Shown one piece after another: positions 43,264 through 53,724 of a stretch of 64,000 nt of DNA. Below the pieces are notes generated by a model, which was not told the origin of the DNA, did no database searches, and saw only the letters and a list, made by a program, of their open reading frames with translations. This DNA is from Ruminococcaceae bacterium UBA1375 (lineage in GTDB: Bacteria > Bacillota > Clostridia > Oscillospirales > Ruminococcaceae). The translations under genes were made by a program, and so were the position numbers. Numbering within the stretch: position 1 is the stretch's first letter; each line of letters starts with the position of its first letter. The DNA lies in contig DBRF01000010.1 of NCBI GenBank assembly GCA_002305795.1, positions 27,300 through 91,299 on the forward strand. The letters run 5' to 3'.

Positions 43264-46200
43264 ATGGCTGCGAAGTATCAGCTCATCACGGAGCTGTATC
43301 AGCGTACAAGCGCAGGCATTGCCAGAAATGCGCAGGCGTGGCAGGGCTTTTTAGCTTCTGCCTGCCGCAATTATAAGTGCCGCTTTGACGAGCAGGTTTT
43401 GATTTATGCGCAGCGTCCTGACGCCACTGCTGTCGCAAAACTGGAGACTTGGAATACCATGTTTAAGCGGTGGGTCAACAAGGACAGCAAGGGCATCGCT
43501 GTATTCGACCCGAAGGGACGCAGGAATACGCTGAAATACTATTTTGACATTTCCGATACCCACGAGGGATATTATGGCAGCCGCCCCGTTCCCATCTGGC
43601 AGATGGATGAGCGATACGAGCAGGCTGTTATCGAAAGGCTCTCCGACCGATTTGGGGATATTGAGGGAAACGACCTCGCTTCTGCCCTGATGGAGACAGC
43701 AAAGAACGCCGTGGAGGATCACCTGCCCGACTATCTGGCAGAACTTAAGAACTGGAGGACGGACAGCTTTTTAGAAGAACTGGACGACCTCAATCTGGAG
43801 GTCAGTTACAGAAGGCTTGCCGAAAACAGCGTTGCTTTTATGCTGTTTACCCGCTGTGGTCTGGATACGGAGATGTTCTTTGACCGGGAGGACTTTGCGG
43901 ACATCGTAAATTTTAATACGCCCGCCACCATCAATGCCATAGGCATTGCCACGAGCGATATAGCGGAAATGGCACTGCGGGAGATCTCCCAGACCATCCG
44001 AACTGTGCAATTAGAGGAAAGAGGGCAAAACCGCACATTTGCAGACCCCGGACAGAGCCGCTATGATAGGAGCAGGAAACAACCCGAAAGGAGCGATGAT
44101 AATGAGCGAAATCACTTACAGCAGGGAGGGCGATTATCTTATTCCCGACCTCACATTACCGACAGAGCCAGAAATTCCGCTTGGCAGATACGCTATGATG
44201 CACCGGGATTATCTGGAGCAGCACAGACGGGTAACTTATCTCAATCTGCTGACCTCGAACAGCCTGAACAGCCACCTGCACGAAGTGGAACAGACCGCAC
44301 TGGCGAGGTTGGAGCTTCTGACGAAGCAGCTTTGCAGGGAGCAGGGCGTGACCGAGGAACTGAAAGAGAAAGCGCCGATGCAGTGGGTCGGGCTGATGAA
44401 CAGCATCCGCAGTCAGGCGGAAGAAGTCATCTTAAGCGAACTGATTTACGCCTGATACCGCAGGAAGCTGAGCCTTCCGGGGACAGTCAGGAAAGTGTTG
44501 CCAATGAGGAAGAAGTCAGGGCAAATCTCCCCACCGTAGAGGAACAGATGGACGCAATAGCGCAGGCAGAGGACGAAATATCCTCTGCCTTTTCCATTTC
44601 TCAGGAGGATATAGACGATGCGCTCCAAAGCGGCGGCAGATATGCGGACAGCAAGTACCGCATTTACCGCCAACTGACCCGGAACGGGGATAAGAAAGAA
44701 AATATTGCGCTGTTAAAAGAAATCTATGGGAATGGTGGCGGCAGCCATACTTTTCCCGATGGTGTCAGCGGTCACATCACATACCGGGGCAACGGAATTA
44801 CCCTTGACCGAAGCGACAGTGACCAAGCAATTACCCTGAGCTGGTCTAAGGTGGAAAAGCGTCTGCGGGAGCTTATTAAGACAGACCGCTACCTCAATCC
44901 GAAAGAAGAAGACCACTATGCCGATTATCTGGAGCGCATCGAAGCCCCGCAGTATGAGGTGGACAGCCAGAGGAAAATGGCAAGGCAGCGTTTTATTGAA
45001 AGCAAACGGGAACTGCCCCCTGCGGATAAGCGGGACAGCCTTGCCCTGCGGCTTTCCGATTTTATCCGTGACCTTGACCGATACGAAAAAGACCTGCTCG
45101 ATGAAGTGAGCCGCCCCGACCTTGCCGATATGACCGAAGCGCAGATGGAGCAGGCTCTTTCAGAGCCTTCCACCGTGCAAAACCTCATCAACTTCCTTGC
45201 TCTGGTGCAGCGTAAGACTGCCAGTGTTTACAGCCGCAGCAACGGGTATCGGTTTTCGCAGGAGCTGACGGAGTTGTACCCTGTCCGCTATGTGTTCCAC
45301 GAGGACGACCGGGTATTTCTCGGCGCAGATGAGTATGAGGTCATGGCGTTCTCCGAGGACGCTGTTTCTTTGCGTAATGTGGAGTTCCCGCTGTTTGGCA
45401 AGGAAATGAGCCGGACGGATTTTGAGGAAAAGCTCAGGGAAAACCCTGCCAACGACCATCTGAAAGTCATCGTGACCGAGAGCCAGAAAAGAGAGAAGCC
45501 CACCGAAAAGCAGCCGGACAGCCTTACCTTTTCCATAGGTTTTTCCGAACACCCTGCCTTTTATGACCGGGAGCTGAATGACCGCTATACGGATTTGAGC
45601 TTTGCCCTCGGAAACCGCCTGCTCGGTATTCTGGACGAAAAACAGCACCGGGAAAGGCAGGATGAAAGTAAGTCTGTCGGTTGGTATCATAAGACCGACT
45701 TTGCGATTAAAGCGGTCATAGATGGCGAGGAATTTAGCTATGATGGACGCTTTGACATTGGCGATGGCGAAGGCGACCTGATTGCCCATATCCGAAACTT
45801 TTATGATTACTCCCTCTCCCCGGACTGCCCATTTATCCCGGAGTGGAAACGACAGGGCGAGGATTACTACCGGGAGCATATGGAAAGCCTGCGGTGGGGA
45901 CGGGAGGTGTTCATCCCCTTTCTGGAGCAGCATACGGAGTTATCCCCAGAGGACGAAAAACTTCTTGCCGAGATTATGGAGACAGAGGGCGAATGGTTCA
46001 GAGTCCCGGAGGATAAGGAAAATGACCTTGCGGGACAACTGGCGGACTTTATTGAGGATGTTGACCCATACGGGTATCAGGATGCCCTTGAGATTGGCGA
46101 AACCAAAGAGGACGCTATCAGAAAAATCAGGGACGACTTGGGAAATCCGGAGTATGTGCAGTCCATGACGCAGGAGCTTTCAGAGTGGATGGATGAACTG

Positions 46201-49200
46201 GACGACGCTGAAAAGAAGGAAACCTGCCGAAAGCTCATAGACGGATTGACAGCCCTTGCGCCGGAACAGCCGACCAATGACGACCTGATCGGGACGGAGC
46301 TTACGATAGATAACCGCCGCTACTGCATTGAAAGCGTGGGAGAAATCAGCGGCGATGTGTCCATGCGTGACATCACATTCCAGAATGAGGCAGGCTTCCC
46401 CGTCAGCCGTGTGGAGAAAATCAGCTATATCCGCAGGCTTTTAGAGCAGGCGCAGCCGCAGGAAGAATGGATGCGGCGGGCGAAAGACCTGATTGACGCT
46501 TTTCTCCGTGAGGAATATGACAGCGATGTGGGGGCAGATTACCATAACCTCTCCCGTGTGGATATTGCCTATACCACTTCTTCTGACGATGTGCATGAGC
46601 TGCAAATCAGCGCAGACCTGCTCCATTTCAGACTGGACACCTATATCGACAACCGTCTGTCTGCGAGTAAGCAGTACCAAAGCCTTGAGGATATGGTAAA
46701 AAATTGCCTGCCCCATCTGGACTTTAGCGAGATGGTTGCCGATGCGGAAATACTGGCAGAGGAGTTGGAACAGAAAGAAGCGCAGGCACAGCTACCGCCC
46801 GAAAAAGAAAAAACGGAGCCGTCTGCCGATTTGCGCAGGAATTACCGCATTACCGACGACGCTTTAGGTGTTGGCAGCGCAAAAGAAAAGTTCCGCAATA
46901 ACATGGCGGCTATCCGGCTTTTGCATGAGCTTCAGATTGAAAGCCGCCTTGCCACGCCGGATGAGCAGGAAGTCCTCTCAAAGTATGTAGGCTGGGGCGG
47001 GCTTTCTATGGCGTTTGACGAGCATAATGCGGCATGGGCGTCGGAATATCAGGAGCTGAAAGCGGAACTGTCCGATGGGGAATACCGTGCCGCTATGGAG
47101 TCTACCCTGACCGCCTTTTATACCCCGCCTGTGGTCATCAAAGGAATGTATGAAGCCCTTGACCGTCTGGGATACGCAAAAGGAACGATCCTTGAGCCTT
47201 CCTGTGGGACGGGCAATTTTTTTGGTCTGCTTCCAGAAAATATGGGAGCAAGCAGGCTGTACGGTGTGGAGCTTGACCCGCTGACGGGCGAAATTGCGAA
47301 GCAGCTCTACCAGAGAGCCAGTATCGCAGTGGAGGGCTTTGAAAAGACCAACCTGCCTGATGACCACTTCGATGTTGTCATCGGCAATGTTCCCTTTGGG
47401 GAAATCCGGGTGAATGACAGCCGCTACAACGCCCAGAAATTCCTTATCCATGATTACTTTTTCGCAAAAGCTCTGGATAAGGTACGCTCCGGCGGCGTGG
47501 TGGCGTTTATCACTTCTAAGGGAACGATGGACAAGGCAAGCCCGGAGGTACGAAAGTATATTGCCCAGAGAGCCGAGCTTTTAGCGGCGGTCAGACTGCC
47601 GGATAATACTTTTAAGGCAAACGCAGGCACGGAGGTCACGAGTGACATCCTCTTTCTGCAGAAGCGTGACCGTGTAGCGGATGTGGAGCCGGACTGGATT
47701 TATCTGGATACGGACGAGAACGGTATCACGATGAACAGCTATTTTGTGCAGCACCCGGAAATGGTACTTGGCACGATGCGGATGGAAAGCTCCCGGTTTG
47801 GTATGGACTCCGTCTGCAAAGCGGACAGCGACAAACCATTGTCCGAGCTTCTTGCGGAAGCAGTACAGCGGATAAACGGGGAGATCACAGAGCCAGAAAA
47901 CGGGATTGACGAAATCTCAGATGAGCAGGACGCTTCTATCCCCGCCGACCCGAATGTGCGCAACTTCTCCTTTGCCCTTGTGGATGGAAAGGTTTACTTC
48001 CGGGAGAATGACCGTATGCACCCTGCCAACCTCTCCATGACCGCAGGCAACCGTGTCCGTGGGCTTGTGGAAATCCGGGATTGTGTGCGCAGGCTTATCG
48101 AATACCAGACCGAGGACTATCCAGAGGAAATGATACGCACCGAGCAGGAAAACCTGAACAGACTGTACGACGCCTACACGGAAAAGTACGGGCTTATCAA
48201 TAACCGGGGGAACTACCTTGCCTTTGCGTCGGATGAGAGTTACTTCCTCTTATGCTCCCTTGAGGTACTGGACGACGAGGGGAATTTCAAGCGGAAAGCC
48301 GACATGTTCACGAAACGGACGATAAAGCCCCACCGTGAGGTGGTGTCCGTGGAGACTGCCAGTGAAGCCCTTGCCCTCTCCATCGGGGAGAAAGCCCGTG
48401 TTGACCTTCCCTATATGGAACAGCTTACGGGCAGACCGCAGGAGGAACTTATTGGGGACTTGCGGGGCGTCATCTTCAAAGTGCCGAACGCCGAGCCTGC
48501 CCGCTATGTGACCGCAGACGAATATCTTTCCGGCAATGTGCGGGAAAAGCTGACCGCCGCAAGGATAGCGGCAAAGGCAGACCCGGAGCTTTCCATCAAT
48601 GTGGAAGCTCTGGAAAAGGTCATCCCGAAAGACCTGCCCGCCAGTGAAATCGCTGTCCGTCTGGGGACGACTTGGATACCGCAGGAGGATATTCAGCAGT
48701 TTGTGATGGAGCTTCTGACTCCGTCAAGCTATGCGGCGCAAAGGCTGAAAGTGCGCTACACCCCGATGAATGGCGACTGGTTTATCGAGAATAAGAACTC
48801 AGATGTGGGAAATGTCAAGGCGGACAGCACTTATGGTACGAAACGGGCATCCGCCTACCGTATCATTGAGGACACTTTAAATTTAAAGGACACCCGTATC
48901 TTTGACTATGTTTATGACGAACACGGGAATAAAAAGGCGGTATTCAACGCAAAGGAAACCACAGCGGCGCAGGCAAAACAGGAAGTCATCAAGCAGGCGT
49001 TTGCCGACTGGATATGGAAAGATGCGGAGCGCAGGAGCCGCCTGACCCGTTATTACAATGACACCTTTAACAATACCCGCCCCCGTGAGTATGACGGAAG
49101 CCATATCGTGTTTGGCGGCATCAGCCCTGAAATCACGCTGCGTCCCCATCAGGTCAATGCGATTGCCCATATCCTCTATGGCGGGAACACACTCCTTGCC

Positions 49201-49887
49201 CACAAGGTGGGCGCAGGGAAAACCTTTGAAATGGTAGCCGCCGCACAGGAAAGCAAGCGGCTTGGGCTTTGCCAGAAGTCCATGTTTGTCGTGCCAAATC
49301 ATCTTGTCGGGCAGTGGGCGTCTGAGTATCTGCGGCTCTATCCGAGTGCCAATATCCTTGTGACCACCAAGCAGGATTTTGAAACGGGAAACCGCAAAAA
49401 GTTCTGCGGCAGGATCGCCACGGGGGATTACGATGCGGTCATTATCGGACACAGCCAGTTTGAAAAGATACCAATGAGCATTGAAAGGCAGGAACAGCAG
49501 CTCATGCGTCAGCTCGACGACATCGAGCGTGGCATTGATGAGGTGCAGTCGTCCCACGGAGAGCAGTTCACGGTCAAGCAGCTCATGAAAACCCGCAAGG
49601 CGATTATGACAAAGCTCGAAAAGCTCAATGACACCAAGCGAAAGGATACGGTCATCGACTTTGAGCAGCTCGGCGTTGACCGTCTTTTTATCGATGAGAG
49701 CCATTTTTACAAGAACCTGTATCTCTACACCAAGATGCGCAATGTCGGCGGGATTGCCCAGACCGAAGCCCAGAAGTCCAGTGACCTTTTTATGAAATGC
49801 CGCTATCTGGATGAGATAACGGGAAACCGGGGCGTGATTTTTGCCACGGGAACGCCAATCTCTAATTCAATGGTGGTGCGCCCGTAA
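43264..49887 (+). CDS. Giant DNA methylase/SNF2-helicase ICE protein, 5' exon (interrupted by a group II intron)
   Basis: Reads 2207 codons before an intron-encoded stop; the real exon ends at 49875 (codon 2204). Order: an N-terminal antirestriction/ArdC-like start (ELYQRTSAGIARNAQAWQ), several linker and LPD segments, a class I methylase core with LEPSCGTGNFF (about residue 1310) and catalytic NVPFG (1375), then helicase motifs I (LLAHKVGAGKT, about 1980), II (IDESHFYKN, 2144) and the start of III (ATGTPISNSMV). Codons 279-397 overlap tnpV in another frame. Full-length relatives approach 3000 residues. Probably protects or processes transferred DNA. Confidence 0.88.
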   Translation: MAAKYQLITELYQRTSAGIARNAQAWQGFLASACRNYKCRFDEQVLIYAQRPDATAVAKLETWNTMFKRWVNKDSKGIAVFDPKGRRNTLKYYFDISDTHEGYYGSRPVPIWQMDERYEQAVIERLSDRFGDIEGNDLASALMETAKNAVEDHLPDYLAELKNWRTDSFLEELDDLNLEVSYRRLAENSVAFMLFTRCGLDTEMFFDREDFADIVNFNTPATINAIGIATSDIAEMALREISQTIRTVQLEERGQNRTFADPGQSRYDRSRKQPERSDDNERNHLQQGGRLSYSRPHITDRARNSAWQIRYDAPGLSGAAQTGNLSQSADLEQPEQPPARSGTDRTGEVGASDEAALQGAGRDRGTERESADAVGRADEQHPQSGGRSHLKRTDLRLIPQEAEPSGDSQESVANEEEVRANLPTVEEQMDAIAQAEDEISSAFSISQEDIDDALQSGGRYADSKYRIYRQLTRNGDKKENIALLKEIYGNGGGSHTFPDGVSGHITYRGNGITLDRSDSDQAITLSWSKVEKRLRELIKTDRYLNPKEEDHYADYLERIEAPQYEVDSQRKMARQRFIESKRELPPADKRDSLALRLSDFIRDLDRYEKDLLDEVSRPDLADMTEAQMEQALSEPSTVQNLINFLALVQRKTASVYSRSNGYRFSQELTELYPVRYVFHEDDRVFLGADEYEVMAFSEDAVSLRNVEFPLFGKEMSRTDFEEKLRENPANDHLKVIVTESQKREKPTEKQPDSLTFSIGFSEHPAFYDRELNDRYTDLSFALGNRLLGILDEKQHRERQDESKSVGWYHKTDFAIKAVIDGEEFSYDGRFDIGDGEGDLIAHIRNFYDYSLSPDCPFIPEWKRQGEDYYREHMESLRWGREVFIPFLEQHTELSPEDEKLLAEIMETEGEWFRVPEDKENDLAGQLADFIEDVDPYGYQDALEIGETKEDAIRKIRDDLGNPEYVQSMTQELSEWMDELDDAEKKETCRKLIDGLTALAPEQPTNDDLIGTELTIDNRRYCIESVGEISGDVSMRDITFQNEAGFPVSRVEKISYIRRLLEQAQPQEEWMRRAKDLIDAFLREEYDSDVGADYHNLSRVDIAYTTSSDDVHELQISADLLHFRLDTYIDNRLSASKQYQSLEDMVKNCLPHLDFSEMVADAEILAEELEQKEAQAQLPPEKEKTEPSADLRRNYRITDDALGVGSAKEKFRNNMAAIRLLHELQIESRLATPDEQEVLSKYVGWGGLSMAFDEHNAAWASEYQELKAELSDGEYRAAMESTLTAFYTPPVVIKGMYEALDRLGYAKGTILEPSCGTGNFFGLLPENMGASRLYGVELDPLTGEIAKQLYQRASIAVEGFEKTNLPDDHFDVVIGNVPFGEIRVNDSRYNAQKFLIHDYFFAKALDKVRSGGVVAFITSKGTMDKASPEVRKYIAQRAELLAAVRLPDNTFKANAGTEVTSDILFLQKRDRVADVEPDWIYLDTDENGITMNSYFVQHPEMVLGTMRMESSRFGMDSVCKADSDKPLSELLAEAVQRINGEITEPENGIDEISDEQDASIPADPNVRNFSFALVDGKVYFRENDRMHPANLSMTAGNRVRGLVEIRDCVRRLIEYQTEDYPEEMIRTEQENLNRLYDAYTEKYGLINNRGNYLAFASDESYFLLCSLEVLDDEGNFKRKADMFTKRTIKPHREVVSVETASEALALSIGEKARVDLPYMEQLTGRPQEELIGDLRGVIFKVPNAEPARYVTADEYLSGNVREKLTAARIAAKADPELSINVEALEKVIPKDLPASEIAVRLGTTWIPQEDIQQFVMELLTPSSYAAQRLKVRYTPMNGDWFIENKNSDVGNVKADSTYGTKRASAYRIIEDTLNLKDTRIFDYVYDEHGNKKAVFNAKETTAAQAKQEVIKQAFADWIWKDAERRSRLTRYYNDTFNNTRPREYDGSHIVFGGISPEITLRPHQVNAIAHILYGGNTLLAHKVGAGKTFEMVAAAQESKRLGLCQKSMFVVPNHLVGQWASEYLRLYPSANILVTTKQDFETGNRKKFCGRIATGDYDAVIIGHSQFEKIPMSIERQEQQLMRQLDDIERGIDEVQSSHGEQFTVKQLMKTRKAIMTKLEKLNDTKRKDTVIDFEQLGVDRLFIDESHFYKNLYLYTKMRNVGGIAQTEAQKSSDLFMKCRYLDEITGNRGVIFATGTPISNSMVVRP
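44102..44455 (+). CDS. tnpV: TnpV-family protein, overlapping the giant gene in another frame
   Basis: 117 residues from an ATG behind GAAAGGAGCG, entirely inside the giant gene but in a different frame. The family pattern is strong: GDYLIPDLTLPTEPEIPLGRY, HRRVTYLNLLTSNSL, LHEVEQTALARLELL, QGVTEELK, WVGLMNSIRSQAEEVIL. A second tnpV stands free at 53232. TnpV occurs on Tn4451-like transposons; its role is unclear. The giant protein's frame here is a low-complexity Gln/Arg/Gly-rich linker. Confidence 0.85.
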   Translation: MSEITYSREGDYLIPDLTLPTEPEIPLGRYAMMHRDYLEQHRRVTYLNLLTSNSLNSHLHEVEQTALARLELLTKQLCREQGVTEELKEKAPMQWVGLMNSIRSQAEEVILSELIYA

Positions 49888-52381
49888 GGGGCTGTAATAA
49901 TCTTACCTTGAGCAAGTAATAGGGCAAGGTATCAAAGCGGAATAATCCGCACCCTATCGTCACCCGACTTATCCAAAAGGGGAAACCCGATGGGGAGTGT
50001 AGCATGTCGGAGGGCACGAAACACGGAAACTTCCAAAGTGTTTGCGTGGTAGTGGCGAAAAGTTATGAATAAGGATGAAAGCTAAACTGCCTGAATGACA
50101 GTCGGAGATTGGGCAAAATGTTGCTCCATGCGTAAGGAAGTTATACTCGCATGTACTCTGGTGGATATGAGTCGGCCATGCGTATCCACAAGATACCCAG
50201 AGTAAATCAGCCATAGGATAATGGAAAACGACGAACGTCACATCCGAAATCATAACAGGCTTATGTTATTACAGTTCTAAACGGGGATTGCCTAAGGTAA
50301 AATGCCGAAAATCGGCTATGAGTGCTATGAGAAAAGTGACTCTGAATATTTACTATGGCAACAGAGTCTCCGTAGTAGTCCGAGGACGGGAAAGCCGTCC
50401 ACATGGCGAAGGGAGACAGTCTTTCTTCAATACAAATAATAAGGAAAGGTGCGTGAGGCATTATGAGAAGTCCCGAAAATGTATTGAAAAGTTTAAGTGA
50501 AAAAGCAAAAAACAAAGAGTACAGGTACGAGAGATTATACCGTAACCTGTACAACCCAGAGTTCTATCTGCTTGCATACCAGAATATTGCGACCTCTCAG
50601 GGGAGCATGACGGCAGGTGCAGACGGATTCACTCTTGACGGTATGAGCATGGAGCGCATTGAAAAGCTCATTCAGAAGCTGAGAGACCACTCATACCAGC
50701 CGAACCCTGCAAGGCGTGTTTATATTGCGAAGAAAAACAGCAGTAAAAAGCGCCCATTGGGGATTCCGTCAACGGACGATAAACTGTTACAGGAAGTTGT
50801 CCGTATGATACTTGAAGCAATCTATGAGCCGACATTCTCTGATAATTCACATGGTTTCAGACCGAAAAGAAGTTGCCACACAGCGTTAAAAGAAATCGTA
50901 ACGCTGTTCACTGGTGCAAAGTGGATAATCGAAGGAGACATTAAGGCTTGTTTTGACAGCTTCGACCACCATATCACAATACAGCTTTTGAGAAAGCGCA
51001 TAAAAGATGAAGCGTTCATATCGCTGATGTGGAAGTTTCTAAGGGCAGGATATATGGAACAGTGGACATACCATGAAACGTACTCCGGCAGTCCACAAGG
51101 CTCCGGTGTCAGTCCGATACTTGCCAACATCTATCTGAATGAACTTGATGAGTTCATGGCAAGGATGAAAAAGAGTTTTGACAAAGGCGATACAAGAAGC
51201 CGTAAAGTCCACAAAGACCATGATAAGGTACGCTGGGCTTATCGGAAAGCGCAGAAAAATCTGGAAATAGAGCGCACAGAAGCAAACCTAGCAGCATTTA
51301 AAGAAGCAAGGAAAGTGATGTTGTCCACACCACATTTAGACGAGATGGATGAGAATTACAAAAGACTTCAATACAACCGTTACGCTGACGATTTCCTGAT
51401 TTCAATAACAGGTTCAAAGCAGGATGCTGAAAATATCAAGGAACAGGTAAAGATATTTCTAAAAGACAAGCTAAATCTCACAATGTCGGAGGAGAAAACT
51501 CACGTTACCCATTCCTCTGAAAAGGTGCGGTATCTTGGATACGACATAAGAATATCAAGAAGTCAGGACACAAAGCGGACGAAAAAAGGTCTGCAACGGG
51601 TGTGGTATGGAAAAGTGCAGTTATATATGCCGAAAGAAAAATGGATTGCGAAACTGCACGAATACGGTGCGTTTAAAATCAAAAAAGACGAAAACGGCAA
51701 AGAGATTTGGAAGCCACTCCACAGAGGGGCGCTTATGCCATTAGACGATGTGGCAATCATCAGTAAATATAATTCTGAAATCAGAGGATTGTACAATTAT
51801 TACAGGTTAGCAATCAATGTATGCAATCTGGGGAAATTTCATTCTATCATGCGTGGAAGCTGTTTAAAGACGTTGGCGGCAAAATATAATTCTTCTGTTA
51901 TGAAGATGTATAAGAAATACCGTAGCGTAAAGGGCGACTTTGGCGCAGATTACAAAACCAAGAGTGGAACAAAGCGGTGTGAGTTTTACAATGAAGGATT
52001 TAGGCGTAATAACAATATCGCACCTGAATTTGTAGACATTATGCCGAAATACAGAGGGCAGATAAAACCGAATAGTCTTGCAGGACGTTTAAAAAGCGGA
52101 CAATGCGAGATGTGCGGAGCAAACCCCGTGAAAGTGTATATGCACCATGTAAAGCGCTTAAAAGATTTGAACGCTGATAATGAATTTGATGAACTGATGT
52201 TACTGAAAAGGCGGAAGTCATTGGCTCTCTGCCCGAAATGCTACGAAGAAGCAAAGACAAAATCACTTAAACTATGAAAGATGGCGAGCCGTGTACATCG
52301 AGAGGTGTAAGCACGGTTCTGGAGGGGGTTACGCCAAGACCACGGACGAAAGGAAGTATGGCGTGGCGTTTCCTACCTTAT
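49876..52381 (+). mobile_element. Complete group II intron
   Basis: 2506 bases. The 5' end GTGCGCC (49876) follows exon ATGGTG; the 3' end is the AT at 52380-52381. Ribozyme domain I-IV RNA fills about 49890-50462 with no other gene. The RT gene occupies domain IV. Domain V begins GAGCCGTGTACATCGAGAGG near 52285 and closes with CACGGTTCTG; domain VI precedes the 3' end. Splicing joins ATG-GTG to GAA-CTG-TAC and restores the helicase reading ISNSMV-ELYSVQRY. Insertion and splice sites are inferred from group II consensus ends and protein continuity. Confidence 0.9.
50463..52277 (+). CDS. ltrA: Group II intron reverse transcriptase/maturase with HNH domain
   Basis: 604 residues. RT core with GADGFTLDGMS, RPLGIPSTDDKLLQEVV, HGFRPKRSCHTAL, the GSPQGSGVSPILANIYLN box and catalytic YADD (residues 307-310). 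Domain X follows near residue 420-470. The C-terminal HNH endonuclease shows CEMCG, MHHVKRLKD and CPKC. All parts are intact, so the intron could be active in splicing and retrohoming. Confidence 0.95.
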   Translation: MRSPENVLKSLSEKAKNKEYRYERLYRNLYNPEFYLLAYQNIATSQGSMTAGADGFTLDGMSMERIEKLIQKLRDHSYQPNPARRVYIAKKNSSKKRPLGIPSTDDKLLQEVVRMILEAIYEPTFSDNSHGFRPKRSCHTALKEIVTLFTGAKWIIEGDIKACFDSFDHHITIQLLRKRIKDEAFISLMWKFLRAGYMEQWTYHETYSGSPQGSGVSPILANIYLNELDEFMARMKKSFDKGDTRSRKVHKDHDKVRWAYRKAQKNLEIERTEANLAAFKEARKVMLSTPHLDEMDENYKRLQYNRYADDFLISITGSKQDAENIKEQVKIFLKDKLNLTMSEEKTHVTHSSEKVRYLGYDIRISRSQDTKRTKKGLQRVWYGKVQLYMPKEKWIAKLHEYGAFKIKKDENGKEIWKPLHRGALMPLDDVAIISKYNSEIRGLYNYYRLAINVCNLGKFHSIMRGSCLKTLAAKYNSSVMKMYKKYRSVKGDFGADYKTKSGTKRCEFYNEGFRRNNNIAPEFVDIMPKYRGQIKPNSLAGRLKSGQCEMCGANPVKVYMHHVKRLKDLNADNEFDELMLLKRRKSLALCPKCYEEAKTKSLKL

Positions 52382-53251
52382 GAACTGTACTCTGTGCAGA
52401 GATATTTGCAGTACGACACCCTTCTGCGGAACGGTCTGCAGCATTTCGATGCGTGGGCTTCCACCTTTGGGGAAACCATTACCGCACTGGAGCTTGCCCC
52501 GGAGGGAACGAGCTACCGGGCAAAGACACGGTTTGCCAAGTTCCACAACCTGCCGGAGTTGATGCAGATGTTCCGTGAAATTGCGGACATCCAGATCGCT
52601 GATATGTTAAAACTGCCCGTACCGAAAGTGAATTACCACAATATCAAGGTAGCCCCCAGTGACATCCAGAAAGAAATGGTGGCTTCCCTTGCAAAACGAG
52701 CCGAGAAAGTCAGGGCAAGGGCTGTGGAGCCGCAGGTCGATAATATGCTCAAAATCACGAATGACGGGCGGAAACTGGCACTCGACCAAAGGCTGATCGA
52801 CCCGATGCTGCCGGACGATACGGGGAGCAAGGTCAACGCCTGCGTGGACAATGTGTACCGTATCTGGGAGGAACATGCCGACACAAAGGCGGCGCAGCTT
52901 CTGTTCTGCGACCTCTCCACGCCGAAAGGCGACGGGACTTTCAATGTTTATGACGATATACGGGAGAAGCTCATACAGAGAGGTATCCCCGCCGAGCAGA
53001 TACGGTTTATCCACGAAGCGGCTACCGACGCCAAGAAAAAGGAGCTGTTCGCAAAGGTGCGAAGCGGCGAGGTGCGCATCCTCTTAGGCTCGACCCAGAA
53101 GATGGGCGCAGGGACAAATGTGCAGGACAGACTCATCGCTATCCACAATTTAGACTGCCCGTGGCGTCCCTCTGATGTAGGACGGATTTTGCGGACATTC
53201 AAAATAAAAAAGAATGTGGAGGTAACAGACAATGGCAAAATCATTATTTGA
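52382..53251 (+). pseudogene. Giant methylase/helicase gene, 3' exon, truncated
   Basis: Continues the helicase after intron removal: ELYSVQRYLQYDTLL, the C-terminal helicase lobe (KELFAKVRSGEVRILLGSTQKMGAGTNVQDRL, motif V) up to WRPSDVGRI. Relatives read WRPSD-LQQREGR-I here (motif VI, with the Arg finger). Here, after D, the frame turns into unrelated TFKIKKNVEVTDNGKIII and stops. The catalytic motif VI and about 400-500 further residues are lost, so the protein is probably inactive as a helicase. Confidence 0.8.
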
Positions 53252-53606
53252 GGAACTGGGCGGCAAATACGAAAGGCAAGGGGATTATTTGATACCGTGC
53301 TTAACTGTACCCGCCGAAGAAGAACAGGCAATAGGCATCTGGGGGCAACGGCATTTAGATTATCTAAAACAGTACCGTAAAGTTACATACACCAATCTTC
53401 TTACAAGCGGCAGGCTAAACGCCTACCTTGCCGACATCAACAGACAGGCACAGGAACGCTTTGAAAGGCTCATAGAGGGTATGAAACAGGCACAGGGCAT
53501 AACGGAACAGCTAAAGGCAGAAAACGCCTTAGAATGGACAGGATGCCTCAATAACATAAGGGCTTGTGCGAGGGAGATTGTGGAAAAGGAAATTATTTTT
53601 GCATAA
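53232..53606 (+). CDS. tnpV: TnpV-family protein (free-standing copy)
   Basis: 124 residues behind TGGAGGTAACAG. YERQGDYLIPCLTVPAEEE, YRKVTYTNLLTSGRLNAYL, AQGITEQLKAENALEWTGCLNNIR and REIVEKEIIFA fit the family and parallel the overlapping copy at 44102. It starts 20 bases before the truncated helicase frame ends, so it marks the incoming side of the junction. It precedes tet(O). Confidence 0.82.
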   Translation: MAKSLFEELGGKYERQGDYLIPCLTVPAEEEQAIGIWGQRHLDYLKQYRKVTYTNLLTSGRLNAYLADINRQAQERFERLIEGMKQAQGITEQLKAENALEWTGCLNNIRACAREIVEKEIIFA

Positions 53607-53663
53607 ACAGATGATTAGTGGCAGGGGGAAATCCTGCCGCTTTTTCTGCTTTAGTTTGTCAGC

Positions 53664-53692
53664 TTGACAAATAAAGGGTTAAGGAATATAAT
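53664..53692 (+). promoter_or_regulatory. tet(O) promoter
   Basis: Consensus TTGACA (53664-53669), 17-base spacer, TATAAT (53687-53692). Confidence 0.92.
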
Positions 53693-53724
53693 TAGATTCA
53701 GTATTATACAAGGAGTTAATAAAT

